DNA from: Patescibacteria group bacterium
GTDB taxonomy: Bacteria > Patescibacteriota > Microgenomatia > UBA1400 > PJMF01
DNA: 44,636 nucleotides
NCBI GenBank assembly: GCA_018816385.1
Contig: JAHIVK010000054.1
Span: forward strand, 1-44,636
Reading direction: 5' to 3'
Under the pieces are notes generated by a model, which saw only the letters and a program-made list of their open reading frames with translations, was not told the DNA's origin and made no database searches. A program made the translations under genes and the position numbers. This document shows, piece after piece, positions 8,045 through 18,162 of the stretch (position 1 is the stretch's first letter; each line of letters starts with the position of its first letter).

Positions 8045-11000
8045 TTATGTGGCTTTTTCTATGATGAAAAAATTATCGAAAGATGTCCAAGAAGGTTCAG
8101 CCACGTCAATACTACCCCCGAGTGAATCATAGTATTTTTTTAGTTTGAGATTACTTTCGTTGATAAAATATTCTCCCGAAATTGGTTTTATATGATACCC
8201 TCTTGATTCAAGTACCTTGAGAACATCAGCTCTAGCAGTGAATCGATGCGTATTAAATATGATTGATAATTCCGGAGTATTTAATATCCTGTCGACCATA
8301 TGCAAAATCATTTCGCTGGAAAAATGCTCGCTAAAGTTTTGATACTGTGGATTCACATATTCGCGATCAATCAAGATTGCTAATCTTGGTTGATTGTCCC
8401 CTGAGAGTCGAACTTGAGAAAGTTCAACGAAACTTCTTGCCAATCTATTTCTTTCGCCATGTCTGATTTCAAAAATATCAATCATTTCATTAGAGCCATC
8501 CAATAAACGAGAGTAAGCTGCATGATTGTGGCCAGTTGGTTCTGTTAATCTTTGACAACTCAAAGTGATATCGGGTGCTCTTGCCAGATTTCTAAATGCG
8601 ACTGTCGTCTCGGTTTCAAAGACAGTTTGTCCCGAGACACTTTCTTCACTCATAGTACTTTTTAATTTATCTAAATCAGATAAAACTTCTTCTTCCAATG
8701 CTCTTGTGTTTGCATCTGTTGACCTTCTTTCGGGATCTATTATTCCCAACCTTTTCAAAGCACTAAAAAATTCTCCAACAAGCTTGTCAATTTCATTGAG
8801 ATAATCTCGTTGGGCTTTGAACTTATCTTCACTGATTGTTCCCAATTTATACAGTGCTTTTAATATAACCGATATTCCCTGATATGTTCCCAGACTTTTT
8901 CCTAATTTTCCCTTTTCTTCCCTTGGTGTTTCAGGATTTTTAAGTTTAGTTTGCGCATCTTTAATAAATGTCATGACTGCTCGATATATATTCGGTAAAT
9001 CTTGGCGTATCACTCCTTCTAAAGTCATCAAGTACCGCTTATATATCTTAAGCTGTTCAGCTTCTGAGTCACTAGCATTTTCCTTTTCAATTCTCGCTTC
9101 AAGCTCTTTGATTTTTGCGGAAAATAGTTCTCTCAGGTGAATAGACAAATCCGACTGGACAATATCTTTGATTCTCTTGAGACGATGTGTGGTAGATTCT
9201 TCAGACGTAATGACATTGCCATTGACACGCAATCTTCTTCTTGGAGTTAAATCAAGCCAAGTTCGCATGACCCTACTTCTGACTTCTGGAGGGATGCCTT
9301 CAAATATCCTATTAAATTGATGTTCAGAAAGTTCAGCTCGTTTTTCTAAATAAGCTTGAGGATTACGCTCCAAATTCAGTTCAAGTGATTGTCTGATCGC
9401 ATCCATTAATATGCCAAATTGCGGACTTTGGCTTGAAAAACTCTGCCCAAATATTCCTACAGCCCGACAATTAATTTCAAGTATGTCATCGAACTCCCTA
9501 TCTGCTTTTGCCAGTTCTATTAATTCATTTTGTTTTGTAGCTAACTTCTCTTGTTCCAAATCAGAATATATGACAGGAATGGCCAGATCGACCATCATGC
9601 TGGTTAAAATTTCATTAGCTTCTTGAAAATTGGCTGACTGAAGCAATTGATTTTGCCAATCCGTAATTTGCGCGACTGCCGCGATTCTGGCATTGATGAG
9701 ATATTTTAGGGCTAATCGATCCAATTCCGTGGCTTTTTGTGAAATAGAAAATATTTTTGTAAGTACTTCATCTGGAATTTCACCATTCAAGATACTCTTA
9801 TTAAATTGGCCAATTCTATTGTGAGCATCTCTGATATTGGAAAAATAGTCATCTGAAAAAAGTTTTTTGGCATGGTTATATAGTTGAACATCGGCGCTCA
9901 ATGCCACAAACAATTTGAAATTATTTTCTGGCATTAAATCTTCTTCTTTGAGTGAATTTCTTGCTTCTTTGAGTTTCTCTTCTATTCCTGGAAATTGTGC
10001 TAATTGGGCGTAATATTGAAATAGATTGGGATTAAAAGTGAAGCCAAGATTATCTCGTAGAATATCTAATACTTGAAAAATATGATCGCGATCAGGAGAT
10101 TCCGTAAGACTTTTCAGAAGTTTAATGTGGTGAAAATTAAATTTGTAGTTATAGCTTGCCAGTCGAGTAATCACGTCTTTATTATCTTTAATGAAGATGG
10201 CAGCTGGAATTGATCCGATATTGAACTTTGCCGAAGGTTGGTCAATAAATTGATTATAAACTTGGACTGCGTCTATTAATTGTTCTTTTGTATAACCACT
10301 CTCAATAAAGGTTGTCAGTTCATGACTATCACTAATTGTTAAACTGTACTTTATCACTTCTCTTAAAATTACAACTGCTGTGGGCAACTGATCAATAACT
10401 GGTTCAAGCTGTAATAAAAAAGGCAAGTCTGTTATTTTAAAGACATACGGACCAATGTCTCTTTCGTCTTGAAAATAAGAGTCATCACTGGCTTGAACTT
10501 GACTTACTGTAGAAAGAAGTTTTGGCAAACTTTCCATGTGTGGTATCAGATGCGAAAGGTTTTTTATGTCATCGGCTCGAAATTTATATCCATGAATAAC
10601 TAAAAGATCAAGGTAACCTTCATGACTTGCTGATAATTGAAGCAATGGCATTAAGTCACTATTTTGAAAAGCATAGTGATATGTTTGTTGTAGTTTGCCA
10701 ATGAAATCATGAAAATCAACCGGAGTGTTGACAATAATTTTAATGTCCTTTAACTGAAGATTATGATAACCAAAGTTTTCACTAAGTATTTTAAATACTT
10801 CTTGCGTTTGTTTGGAAAATAACTTTGTTTTTAAGGCATCATCTTGAGATAACGCATCAAGTAATGTTTGTTGGTCTTTGATTTCGAACTTAGCAAAAAT
10901 TGGATAAAAATTAAATTGATCTATTAGACTGACCATTAATTCTCGACGGGGATGATCTATATTTAAGATCCGTTTGATATCAGGCAGACATATTTTATTT

Positions 11001-13036
11001 GATTGGACTTTCTTGATAAAATCTGAATTTTCTGGATTAAATAACTGCTGTTGTAGCTCTTTATCATCAAATATTTCCAGTAAATTAATTATTTCTTTGG
11101 CATCGACTTGCCACCCGAATTCTTGCATCAATCTGATTGTTAAAGCTTTCAATTCTGGAGACTCTAATTTACTTAAAGCAGTTGGGTCATTGGCAATAGT
11201 TTCAAAGGTTTCTACGTTTGGTAACATGAAAGAATCTGATAAATTGCAACCAATGCTCTCCATAGCGTTGATTATTGAAACCATATTGGGGTGATTCCCT
11301 AATTGAATGTAGAATTCTGGATTAAATGCATTAAAATTACCTCCTAATGCCCTGATGACTACTGTTGTGGAATCCCGTATAAAATTTTGACGGATTGTCG
11401 GATTCACAAATATCTCTGCTATATGACTTTTTCCCTCATAATAAAGATCAAAATTACTGGGTTTATATCCAGCTTTAGTTTTAAGAATCTCCAGAAATTT
11501 GAGGAAATCCTCATCAGTAAATATTTCCATTACATCGTGATTAGAGACCATTGAAGATAGAGTCTTCAAGTCAATGCTAAATTTCTCGATGTCTTGATAT
11601 ATTCTTTGTAAAGACTTTAAAATATAAATAGCACTTTTGCCCTTTGCTAGATCTTCTCCAAATAATTCGTTGAGATTGGATAATTCATCCACAGTTATGG
11701 GAGAACCTCTTATTTCTGCTAATAATTCAACAAACTCTCGGCTTTGAGTATCGCTCAAAAATTTTTGGATATGAGGTTGACTTAATACTTCCTGCAAATA
11801 TTGCACAGCTTCTTGTCGTACTTCTTGAGGTTTTTGCTCGGCTTCGTAACTGTCAAATAATGTTCCTAATGTGGGTTTGCCACCTAAGTAATCGTATTTG
11901 CTAGCATATCCAAGAGATACGCCAGAACGATAGAGGTCAACTATAAGTTTTAATATACCCGCTTGGTCAAGAGCTATTATATTTTCAAATATAGGTATGT
12001 TGCGTTTATAATTTGATGGTAAAATAACAAACTTACTTAAATAAGCAACAAATTCTAAGTAATTTGGGTTATTTAGAATTATTTGGAGTTGTCCAATTTC
12101 TGCAACACTTACTTGTATATTTAAGGCAGTAGACAGAGTATTTATTTTTTGGACCAAGTCTAGTGAAAATACTGTATCAAGATCGGGGTTTTGGGCAAGC
12201 TGAGTGAGAAATTCTATTTGTCCAACCTCAACAACTTTGCCATACGTAGCATTTTTCTGCGAGAACCAATCATTACCCCACCAAGATATATTTTGTGCAA
12301 GTTCGAGGACCCCTTTTGCATGGGGTGCAGAAAAAAATTCTTCCAGTTTTGCCATATAGTCAGGCGACTTCAACATGTAATCGCTAAACCAAAAACCAAT
12401 TTTGACCAATCCTTCAGCCAGTTCAACAGGGTGATTATTGGTAGAAATGAGGCCTTTGATGAGCTCGATATGCTTTTGTTCAAGTTTCAAAGGTACACTT
12501 CGATCAAGAGATAATTTGGCATGCTTACCAGTTTGATTTTCATCAATGTGGTAAATTTCTCCCTGCCAACCTTTTTTTTTCCACTCTTTCAGTATTCGCC
12601 TCTTTTGTTCATCTTTGAGACCCTTTGGTACTTCAACCTGTTTGTGCTGATATTCGTAAACTGTAGATTCAAAGTAATCTGCCAGTTCCAGAAAACGGTT
12701 TAAATCTTTTATGCCTTCAAGTCGAGCTTGGACAAGTAGTATCTGTCTATGGATTTTATCTGAAATTGATCGTGGTCTTTCTTGTGGCTTCTCAATTTTA
12801 GAAACTGGTTTTTCTATACTAGTAGCGGTTTTTTCTATAACCTCCCAGGTTTTTTGACTTTGTTGAGTTTGTTCAACCTGATGACGAGCCACCTCTGCTT
12901 GATAAAAGCTCTCTATATCGATAAACCTGCGTTGTTGAAGAACAGGTTCCTGAGGAAGAACCTCTGGAGTGACCACTGGTCTTGGTTCCTGTTTAATCAA
13001 TAATTCTTGTTTTTGGGGAACTTCAACATCTATCAT
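8045..13036 (-). CDS. Giant alpha-helical, solenoid-like protein of unknown function (1663 aa)
   Basis: Uninterrupted 4992-nt ORF; recurring Leu-rich helical units; separate mixed alpha/beta-looking C-terminal region (LSCQRLTEPTGHNHAAYSRLLDGSNEMIDIFEI...). Confidence 0.85.
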   Translation of the reverse strand: MIDVEVPQKQELLIKQEPRPVVTPEVLPQEPVLQQRRFIDIESFYQAEVARHQVEQTQQSQKTWEVIEKTATSIEKPVSKIEKPQERPRSISDKIHRQILLVQARLEGIKDLNRFLELADYFESTVYEYQHKQVEVPKGLKDEQKRRILKEWKKKGWQGEIYHIDENQTGKHAKLSLDRSVPLKLEQKHIELIKGLISTNNHPVELAEGLVKIGFWFSDYMLKSPDYMAKLEEFFSAPHAKGVLELAQNISWWGNDWFSQKNATYGKVVEVGQIEFLTQLAQNPDLDTVFSLDLVQKINTLSTALNIQVSVAEIGQLQIILNNPNYLEFVAYLSKFVILPSNYKRNIPIFENIIALDQAGILKLIVDLYRSGVSLGYASKYDYLGGKPTLGTLFDSYEAEQKPQEVRQEAVQYLQEVLSQPHIQKFLSDTQSREFVELLAEIRGSPITVDELSNLNELFGEDLAKGKSAIYILKSLQRIYQDIEKFSIDLKTLSSMVSNHDVMEIFTDEDFLKFLEILKTKAGYKPSNFDLYYEGKSHIAEIFVNPTIRQNFIRDSTTVVIRALGGNFNAFNPEFYIQLGNHPNMVSIINAMESIGCNLSDSFMLPNVETFETIANDPTALSKLESPELKALTIRLMQEFGWQVDAKEIINLLEIFDDKELQQQLFNPENSDFIKKVQSNKICLPDIKRILNIDHPRRELMVSLIDQFNFYPIFAKFEIKDQQTLLDALSQDDALKTKLFSKQTQEVFKILSENFGYHNLQLKDIKIIVNTPVDFHDFIGKLQQTYHYAFQNSDLMPLLQLSASHEGYLDLLVIHGYKFRADDIKNLSHLIPHMESLPKLLSTVSQVQASDDSYFQDERDIGPYVFKITDLPFLLQLEPVIDQLPTAVVILREVIKYSLTISDSHELTTFIESGYTKEQLIDAVQVYNQFIDQPSAKFNIGSIPAAIFIKDNKDVITRLASYNYKFNFHHIKLLKSLTESPDRDHIFQVLDILRDNLGFTFNPNLFQYYAQLAQFPGIEEKLKEARNSLKEEDLMPENNFKLFVALSADVQLYNHAKKLFSDDYFSNIRDAHNRIGQFNKSILNGEIPDEVLTKIFSISQKATELDRLALKYLINARIAAVAQITDWQNQLLQSANFQEANEILTSMMVDLAIPVIYSDLEQEKLATKQNELIELAKADREFDDILEINCRAVGIFGQSFSSQSPQFGILMDAIRQSLELNLERNPQAYLEKRAELSEHQFNRIFEGIPPEVRSRVMRTWLDLTPRRRLRVNGNVITSEESTTHRLKRIKDIVQSDLSIHLRELFSAKIKELEARIEKENASDSEAEQLKIYKRYLMTLEGVIRQDLPNIYRAVMTFIKDAQTKLKNPETPREEKGKLGKSLGTYQGISVILKALYKLGTISEDKFKAQRDYLNEIDKLVGEFFSALKRLGIIDPERRSTDANTRALEEEVLSDLDKLKSTMSEESVSGQTVFETETTVAFRNLARAPDITLSCQRLTEPTGHNHAAYSRLLDGSNEMIDIFEIRHGERNRLARSFVELSQVRLSGDNQPRLAILIDREYVNPQYQNFSEHFSSEMILHMVDRILNTPELSIIFNTHRFTARADVLKVLESRGYHIKPISGEYFINESNLKLKKYYDSLGGSIDVAEPSWTSFDNFFIIEKAT

Positions 13037-13121
13037 ATTTATTTATCCATAACTAGCATACAAAAATTTGGAACATTAATAAAGATTCAGTGTCTAGCAG
13101 ACGTAGGATGCTGAGTACATT

Positions 13122-16055
13122 TTAACTGCGGTGAGCAGAGGCGTTAATCAAACCGCACTTCTTGTACTTCAATCCCGACCCGCAGGGACAGGGATCATTG
13201 CGGCCAATTTTGGCCTGCTTTTCGCCCGGTTCGGGCCGGCGGGCGGTAGCTCCTTTGGCTCCAGCCAAGGCTGAAGCAAAATCACCTTTTGAGGCAGAGG
13301 TTTTTTGAGGTGCCGGTTGAGGTAAACTGGCATCAGCTACCTCTTTGGTCAATTCTTCGTGAATATCATCTTTATGAGCCACCATTTGGGCTGGTGCTGG
13401 TTGGCGCATGGGAGCTTGATTCAGTTGGACTCTAAACATCCGACTGGCAATAGTTGATTCGGTCGTGCCCAGTAGGGTCTCAAACATGGCAAAAGCTTCT
13501 TTTTTATATTCAGACAAGACAGTTTGTTTATCGCCCCTCAGCCAAATGCCTTGTCTGAGTGAATCCATAGCATCCAGGTGGTCCATCCACTGCTGATCAA
13601 TAGTAGAGATGGTGACGACTCTTTCCAGCATCCGCATCTGCTCTTCGCCTATGGTTTGTTCTCTAGCCCCGTAGGTTTGTTGGGCTAAAGTCACCAATTT
13701 GTCGGTGATGGAATCGATATCATCAACTTTTTTTAAGTCTTCAGCTAAGCGTTGTTGTGAAGTCTGATCAAAAGGAATCAGTTTGGTGAACTCTTTGGCC
13801 AATGTGGCATACTCATTGTCTGTGTACTCATGAGGAGCGTGCAAACTGGTAATGGATTTAACTTCATCCTCGATATAGCCCAAAATTTGATCTTTAAGAC
13901 TGGTCTGAGTTTCTGATGTGGTTTGGCTGGCTTGTTCCAGCAATCGTCTGCGCCGGGCATAAATAATATCTCGTTGTTTATTCATCACATCGTCAAACTC
14001 CACTAACCGTTTTCTTTGATCAAAGAAAAATCCTTCAACTTTAACTTGAGCTGACTCAATGGATTTACCCACCATGCCGTGTTCAATGGGTTGGGTCTCA
14101 TCAATTTTAAGGAAATCCATAAGTTTGGAGATTTGTTCTCCGCCAAAAATGCGCATAATTTCATCTTCCAGTGAGATGAAAAATTGGGAAGCGCCCGGAT
14201 CACCCTGCCGGCCAGATCGGCCTCTGAGCTGATTATCGATTCGGCGAGATTCGTGACGCTCTGTACCCAAAATAAACAGTCCGCCAGTTTCCACCACTGC
14301 ATCATGATCGGTCTGCCACTTGGTCAAAGCTGTGGCGTATTCAGCTAATTTGTAGTTAGCAGGATTAACTGAGGGTGGCAGTTTGACACCAGCTGGAATA
14401 TTAACTTTTTTAAGTGATTTGGTGAGAGTTTTTTTGCGATAATCTTTAAGTTCCGGTTTGGCTCCTCCCAGCACAATGTCCACTCCTCGACCGGCAATGT
14501 TGGTGGCCACGGTGATAGCGCCTTTTTTACCCGCATCAGCAATAATAAAAGCCTCTTTTTCGTGATTCTTGGCGTTGAGAGTTTGGTGAGTGATTTTTTT
14601 GCGATCCAAGAAATCGGCCACAATTTGGTTGTGATTAATCGATCTGGTACCAATTAAAATTGGCTGACCTGTGGCGTGAAGCTCTTCGATCTTTCTGACA
14701 ATGGCAGAGTATTTGGCGGTAGTAGTCTTGTAGACAATGTCCAGCTTGTCCTGGCGAATAACCAGTTGATTAGTGGGGATGACAATCACATCAGTTTCAT
14801 AGATTTTTCTAAACTCTTCTGCCTCGGTTTGGGCGGTGCCCGTCATACCAGACAGTTTTAAGTAAAGACGGAAGTAATTTTGAATAGAAATAGTGGCTAA
14901 GGTTCTTGATTCCTGCTGAATTGGCACATCCTCTTTGGCTTCAATCGCCTGATGCAAACCCTCACTGTAGCGACGGCCATACATCAGGCGCCCCGTGTGT
15001 TCATCCACAATGATAACTTGCTTATCGCGCACAATGTAATCTTTATCTCTGGTGAAAATGGTTCGAGCTTTGAGGGCGCTCTCTACATGATGGATAACGT
15101 CAAAACTTTCTTCGTAAAGATTTTTGACACCTAGTTTTTGTTCCAGACGTTTAACTCCCAGGTCGGTTAAAGTCACCGAACGGGCTTTTTCATCAACTTT
15201 GTAATCTGCTTCTTTGGCCAAAGAAGTCACCATTTTGGCATACTGATAGTATTTGTCTGTCGGGTCGCTATCTGGGGCGGAAATAATTAAAGGAGTCCTG
15301 GCTTCGTCAATTAGAATTGAGTCAGCCTCATCCACAATGGCAAAGTGATGGGCATTTTCCTGGCGTTGGACCATCTGATCCAAGCTTTGGACCATGTTGT
15401 CCCTTAGGTAATCAAAGCCAAACTCATTGTTGGTGCCGTAGGTAATATCGGCTGAATAGGCTTGTTGGCGGGTGGTAGGCTCAAAGTGTTCCAGGCGCTC
15501 ATCTCCTCGATCCTGGGAATCTATGTCTGGATTATAAAACTTAGCTTGGTCATGAGTGATAACAGCTACTTTTAAGTCTAGGAAATGATAAATAGGTCCC
15601 ATCCAACCTGTGCCGGTTTCTGCTAGATAATCATTGACCGTTACCAGATGAGCGCCCTTACCCAGTAGGGAATTGAGGTATAGAGGCATAGTCACAGTTA
15701 AAGTTTTACCTTCTCCAGTTTTTTGTTCAGTAATGGTGCCATTATGTAAAGCAATAGCCGCCAGAATTTGGACATCAAAATGGCGTAAACCAATCACCCT
15801 TCGGGAAACTTCGCGGACAGTGGCAAACGCCTCTGGCAAAATCTGATTCAGAATATCTGTTTCGGCTTGATGCTGTTCTCTGCCTTGCTTAATCAGTTCG
15901 CGGAAAAGTTTGGTTTGACCTGACAATTTAGTATCACTCAAACCCTTGAATTTTGGTTCTAAAGTATTGACTTGATCGACAATTTTCTGGTAGCGATCCA
16001 GGGCTTTTTTGTTCTCGTCAAACAGGTTTTTGAATAGGCCTAACATGGAGGGCAA
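13122..16055 (-). CDS. secA: Preprotein translocase subunit SecA
   Basis: TGEGKTLTVTMPLYLN, DEADSILIDEARTPLIIS, GRGVDIVLGG, C-terminal SEC-C zinc motif GRNDPCPCGSGLKYKKC. Confidence 0.97.
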   Translation of the reverse strand: MPSMLGLFKNLFDENKKALDRYQKIVDQVNTLEPKFKGLSDTKLSGQTKLFRELIKQGREQHQAETDILNQILPEAFATVREVSRRVIGLRHFDVQILAAIALHNGTITEQKTGEGKTLTVTMPLYLNSLLGKGAHLVTVNDYLAETGTGWMGPIYHFLDLKVAVITHDQAKFYNPDIDSQDRGDERLEHFEPTTRQQAYSADITYGTNNEFGFDYLRDNMVQSLDQMVQRQENAHHFAIVDEADSILIDEARTPLIISAPDSDPTDKYYQYAKMVTSLAKEADYKVDEKARSVTLTDLGVKRLEQKLGVKNLYEESFDVIHHVESALKARTIFTRDKDYIVRDKQVIIVDEHTGRLMYGRRYSEGLHQAIEAKEDVPIQQESRTLATISIQNYFRLYLKLSGMTGTAQTEAEEFRKIYETDVIVIPTNQLVIRQDKLDIVYKTTTAKYSAIVRKIEELHATGQPILIGTRSINHNQIVADFLDRKKITHQTLNAKNHEKEAFIIADAGKKGAITVATNIAGRGVDIVLGGAKPELKDYRKKTLTKSLKKVNIPAGVKLPPSVNPANYKLAEYATALTKWQTDHDAVVETGGLFILGTERHESRRIDNQLRGRSGRQGDPGASQFFISLEDEIMRIFGGEQISKLMDFLKIDETQPIEHGMVGKSIESAQVKVEGFFFDQRKRLVEFDDVMNKQRDIIYARRRRLLEQASQTTSETQTSLKDQILGYIEDEVKSITSLHAPHEYTDNEYATLAKEFTKLIPFDQTSQQRLAEDLKKVDDIDSITDKLVTLAQQTYGAREQTIGEEQMRMLERVVTISTIDQQWMDHLDAMDSLRQGIWLRGDKQTVLSEYKKEAFAMFETLLGTTESTIASRMFRVQLNQAPMRQPAPAQMVAHKDDIHEELTKEVADASLPQPAPQKTSASKGDFASALAGAKGATARRPEPGEKQAKIGRNDPCPCGSGLKYKKCGLINASAHRS

Positions 16056-16099
16056 TTATGGCAGAAAAAGGTCATTTTGGGGAGGGGAAAAAGGGGTTT

Positions 16100-16214
16100 G
16101 TCATCCTCGCGCCTTTTTGTCATCCTCGCGCCTTTTTGTCATCCTCGCGCCAGCGGGGATCCAGGGGCGCAGTTGTCAATCCTGGATTCCCCCCGCCTGG
16201 GCGAGGAGAATGAC
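16100..16214. repeat. REP/BIME-like cluster: 19-bp tandem (gtcatcctcgcgccttttt) plus inverted REP pair
   Basis: gtcatcctcgcgccagcggggatccagg...cctggattccccccgcctgggcgaggagaatgac. Confidence 0.85.
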
Positions 16215-16232
16215 AACTAACGAAAAAAGTCT

Positions 16233-17504
16233 CTACATCAACTCTTGAATAATTCCTGGGATTTTGATTTGCCCGTCCTTGGTTTGCCAGTTCTCTGCGC
16301 ACGCCACTAACAGTCTGGGTGTAGCCACCATGGTGTTGTTGATGGTGTAGACGTACTTGGTGGTGCCATCTTGATCTCGATACTTAATGTTCAGCCTTCG
16401 AGCTTGAAAGTCATTAAAGTAACTAGCCGAGTGAGTTTCCCGATATTTATTTTGAGCTGGGAACCAAGTTTCAATGTCAAACTTGAGGCGTTGGCCAGCT
16501 CCCATGTCACCAGTACACATGTTAACCACTTGATAGGGTAAACCCAAGTCCACCAACATACTTTCGGCCAACTCCACCATTTGCCCGTGCCATTTTTTGG
16601 TTTCTGCTTCATCAGCTATGGTATAGACTACCTGTTCAACTTTATTAAACTGATGAACTCGGATAATGCCTTGGGTATCTTTGCCGTAGGTGCCCACCTC
16701 CCGTCTAAAGCAAGGTGATAAACCACACATCTTAATAGGTAGATCTTTGTAGGAAAGTGTTTCGCCCGTACAGTAGGCAGTTAGAGCCACTTCGGCGGTG
16801 CCAGTTAAAAATTGCCCATCTTGAGTTTGGTAGTGATCCGCTTTGCCCCAAGGAAAGAAGCCAGTGCCCTCAAGAGCCGGTTCGCCCACCAAAACCGGGA
16901 CTGACATAGGCGTAAATCCAGCTTTGATTAATAGTTTTAGTCCGTACTTGAGTAAAGCCTGTTCCAAAAGTAGACCATCACCTTTGAGAAAGTAAGATCT
17001 AAAGCCACCAATCTTGACTGCTCTTTTGACATCAAGCCAACCTAAGTTTTCCATTAATGTCTGATGAGCTTGGGGGGTAAAGTCAAACTTTGTTGGTTCG
17101 CCAACTGTTTTAATCACCTGATTGCCCGATTCATCCTTGCCAACTGGTACGCCTTGAGCTGGAGGATTGGGCATCTCCAACATCAACTTTTGGTAATTTG
17201 TTTGGATTTGAGTTAACTTGGGTTCTTCAATTTTGAGTTGGTCTTTAATTTGTTTGCCTTGGGCAATTTGATCAGCTTGAGGTTTTTGACCTTGAGCCAC
17301 TTGAGTTTTAATCTGGTCAACCAAAGTGTTGCTTTGTTGTCTTAAGTTATCAACCACTAGTTGTTGGGATCTTCTGGCTTCATCAGCCTTCAGCAGTAAA
17401 TCAACTACTTTGGCATCCAGCTGTTTATCTAGACAAGCTTGTTTAATCAAGTCGGTATTATCTCTGATGTAATTAATATCTAACATAGTGGATTTTCTTG
17501 GCAA
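16233..17504 (-). CDS. serS: Seryl-tRNA synthetase
   Basis: MLDINYIRDN, LTGTAEVALTAYCTGETLSYKDLPIKMCGLSPCFRREVGTYGKDTQGIIRVHQFNKVEQ. Confidence 0.96.
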   Translation of the reverse strand: MPRKSTMLDINYIRDNTDLIKQACLDKQLDAKVVDLLLKADEARRSQQLVVDNLRQQSNTLVDQIKTQVAQGQKPQADQIAQGKQIKDQLKIEEPKLTQIQTNYQKLMLEMPNPPAQGVPVGKDESGNQVIKTVGEPTKFDFTPQAHQTLMENLGWLDVKRAVKIGGFRSYFLKGDGLLLEQALLKYGLKLLIKAGFTPMSVPVLVGEPALEGTGFFPWGKADHYQTQDGQFLTGTAEVALTAYCTGETLSYKDLPIKMCGLSPCFRREVGTYGKDTQGIIRVHQFNKVEQVVYTIADEAETKKWHGQMVELAESMLVDLGLPYQVVNMCTGDMGAGQRLKFDIETWFPAQNKYRETHSASYFNDFQARRLNIKYRDQDGTTKYVYTINNTMVATPRLLVACAENWQTKDGQIKIPGIIQELM

Positions 17505-17561
17505 TCAATAAATAGGTTGCTTGCGCTTCTCCAAATACATTATTTTTACGACAGGTCTATT

Positions 17562-18113
17562 TTACTCCTCCACTGGTTGGCTGTTAAAAACTTCTATCAA
17601 AAATGCTATATGAGAGTCTGGTTCAACTCCGATTAATTTAAAACCCTTTTGGATATCAGCTCGGCTAACTTTGGTGGCAAAACTCTTATCTTTGATTTTT
17701 TTCTTGACTGATTTGGGTTTCATATCGCCAAAACCACTGGGTCGCATTAAGGAAACCGCGTGCATTAAGCCGGAGAGTTCATCACAAGCAAACAAATATT
17801 TTTCCATTAGAGTCTGGGGTTCCCGACCGGTCAAACCAGGTGCGTGAGCAGACACGGCATCTTTAACTACCTGAGGATAATCTGCCAAAAGTTCTTTGAT
17901 GGCTTTGTGAGGGTGCTCATCTGGAAACATGTCGTAATCCAGGTCATGGAGTAAGCCCACTTGATACCACAATTCCTCATCTTCACCCAATTTTTGAGCA
18001 TAAGCTTGCATAGCCTGAGCCACCATTTCGCAGTGGTGAATCAGAGCTTGATTTTTAATAAACTCTTTGAGGAGCGTTGCTGTTTGTTGTCTGGTTGGTA
18101 AGTTATTTGTCAT
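17562..18113 (-). CDS. HD-domain phosphohydrolase
   Basis: HHCEMVAQAM...VGLLHDLDYD motif. Confidence 0.85.
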   Translation of the reverse strand: MTNNLPTRQQTATLLKEFIKNQALIHHCEMVAQAMQAYAQKLGEDEELWYQVGLLHDLDYDMFPDEHPHKAIKELLADYPQVVKDAVSAHAPGLTGREPQTLMEKYLFACDELSGLMHAVSLMRPSGFGDMKPKSVKKKIKDKSFATKVSRADIQKGFKLIGVEPDSHIAFLIEVFNSQPVEE

Positions 18114-18162
18114 ATTGAGCTTTATTTATTGGCCATGGTCATCATTTTAACAGTTTTTATTT

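Noticed and set aside
14003-14653. ORFs of 100 and 102 aa inside secA (same strand, other frame)
   Set aside because: Shadow ORFs within a clearly coding gene; the same applies to most short antisense ORFs in the track (e.g. 4102-4287, 24267-24674, 26634-27059, 31772-32143).
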